A stretch of 64,000 nucleotides of DNA from Flavobacterium sp. (GTDB taxonomy: Bacteria > Bacteroidota > Bacteroidia > Flavobacteriales > Flavobacteriaceae), in the NCBI RefSeq assembly GCF_024305175.1, contig NZ_JAMWYY010000009.1, positions 1-64,000 on the forward strand. The letters run 5' to 3'. A program made the translations under genes and the position numbers. Below the pieces are notes generated by a model. The model saw only the letters and a list, made by a program, of their open reading frames with translations, was not told the origin of the DNA and ran no database searches. The first letter of the stretch is position 1. Each line of letters begins with the position of its first letter. Positions 63,409 to 64,000 of this stretch are shown piece by piece.

Positions 63409-64000
63409 GGAATACTTCGAAAAAAAGGACACTTGAAGAAAAGTTCCCGCTGCTGGCTGTCGAGGAGAACTGCATCCTGAGCAAGGATGCTGATATCACA
63501 GCCTGCTTTACGGTGCAGCTGCCGGAACTTTTTACAGTCGCCTCATCGGAATATGAGGCCATCCATGCCGCCTGGCATAAAGCGGTCAAGACACTGCCCG
63601 ATTATTCGGTGGTGCACAAACAAGACTGGTTTATAAAGGAGAGCTACACACCCGACCTTGCAGAAGAAGGGCTAAGCTTTTTGGGCAGGTCGTACAAGCA
63701 GCATTTTAACGAGCGTCCGTTCCTGAACCATTACTGCTACCTGTTCCTGACCAAAACCACGAAGGAGCGCATGCGGATGCAGAGCAATTTCTCATCGCTG
63801 TGCCGTGGCAGGCTGGTCCCTAAAGAGGCCCGTGATAAAGAAACGGTGCACCAATTTATGGAAGCCGTAGCGCAATTTGAGCGTATTATTAACGATTCCG
63901 GGCTTGTCAGGATCACCAGGATGAGTGAAGAAGATATTGTAGGTACGGACGAACGACCGGGCTTGTTGGAACAATACCTGACCTTATCCACCGCAGAAGC
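63405..64000 (+). CDS. traG: TraG family conjugation ATPase (VirB4-like), 5' part
   Basis: First 198 codons of the transfer ATPase; the window ends before the Walker motifs. The N-terminal domain shows the known KRTLEEKFPLLAVEENCILSK opening shortened here to its key part LEEKFPLLAVE, then FLFLTK-like strands of the VirB4 N-terminal domain. Start ATG 63405 overlaps the traF stop (ATGA). It should power pilus assembly and DNA export together with the MobC coupling protein. Confidence 0.9.
   Translation, partial: MRNTSKKRTLEEKFPLLAVEENCILSKDADITACFTVQLPELFTVASSEYEAIHAAWHKAVKTLPDYSVVHKQDWFIKESYTPDLAEEGLSFLGRSYKQHFNERPFLNHYCYLFLTKTTKERMRMQSNFSSLCRGRLVPKEARDKETVHQFMEAVAQFERIINDSGLVRITRMSEEDIVGTDERPGLLEQYLTLSTAE

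Larger units (their letters stand above)
107..64000. mobile_element. Integrative and conjugative element (CTnDOT-like), left end to inside traG
   Basis: The element is inferred from its transfer backbone: rteC, excisionase-like HTH, DUF3945, topB, mobC, mobB, mobA, a ParA-like protein, DUF3408, traD, traE, traF and the start of traG, in the order typical of Bacteroidota conjugative transposons. The left boundary is placed at a 15-base tRNA 3' remnant (107-121). Accessory genes for metal resistance, mutagenesis, nutrient uptake and defence fill the left half and interrupt the transfer region at 41949-43796 and 48047-62760. No integrase is present in the window; it probably lies beyond position 64000. 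The right end is not seen, so the total size is unknown. Confidence 0.75.

Overview
The window looks like a large integrative and conjugative element (ICE, conjugative transposon) of a Bacteroidota bacterium, probably Flavobacteriia. The support is a CTnDOT-type set of transfer genes (rteC, topB, mobA/mobB/mobC, a ParA-like TraA, DUF3408, traD, traE, traF, traG), a SusC/SusD pair, DUF6520 and MauE-like proteins, and AT-rich intergenic DNA without strong Shine-Dalgarno sites. The left end appears to be visible. Positions 107-121 carry the last 15 bases of a tRNA gene on the minus strand, followed by a terminator in the presumed chromosomal flank. Everything to the right would be element DNA, and the window ends inside traG.

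Layout. (1) 486-10718, stress and metal block: a long minus-strand run (methyltransferase, AraC regulator, hemerythrin, TSUP transporter, cytochrome c lipoprotein, PAP2 phosphatase, DoxX, metallophosphatase, chromate transporter), then arsR, a DUF6428-like gene, an arsC-like phosphatase and acr3. (2) 10882-16649, SOS-type mutagenesis cassette: a LexA-like S24 repressor divergent from dinB, dnaE2 and an alkB gene broken by an in-frame TGA. (3) 17032-25726, a MauE-like protein and DUF6520 peptide facing an S9 peptidase and a SusC/SusD pair. (4) 25727-30969, an AT-rich accessory block: a structured palindromic region, an XRE regulator with palindromic operators, a class III cyclase-like protein, a HEPN/MtlR-like protein, a PIN nuclease, a zinc-ribbon protein and a LEM-3-like GIY-YIG nuclease. 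This is an undescribed-looking defence or conflict cluster. (5) 30966-34560, two AraC-type regulators around a lipoprotein. (6) 34625-48046, element core: rteC, an excisionase-like protein, DUF3945, topB, mobC, a NERD-helicase insertion, mobB, mobA, candidate oriT, traA, DUF3408, traD. (7) 48212-62519, a DNA phosphorothioation modification and restriction system. dndC-dndD-dndE, a GIY-YIG gene and dndB run rightward. An HTH gene with dptF-dptG-dptH runs leftward. The two operons converge on a strong terminator. (8) 62761-64000, traE, traF and partial traG resume the transfer operon.

How the parts work together. RteC, MobA/B/C, TopB and the Tra proteins would excise, nick and transfer the element. 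Its cargo gives resistance (chromate, arsenite), inducible mutagenesis, peptide uptake and genome defence. The phosphorothioation system lies exactly between traD and traE, so modification, restriction and transfer genes move together. Two points are the most novel. One is the GIY-YIG nuclease gene locked into the dnd operon by overlapping start and stop codons on both sides. The other is the cyclase-HEPN-PIN-GIY-YIG cluster. All functional calls come from motif recognition by eye; no database search was run.
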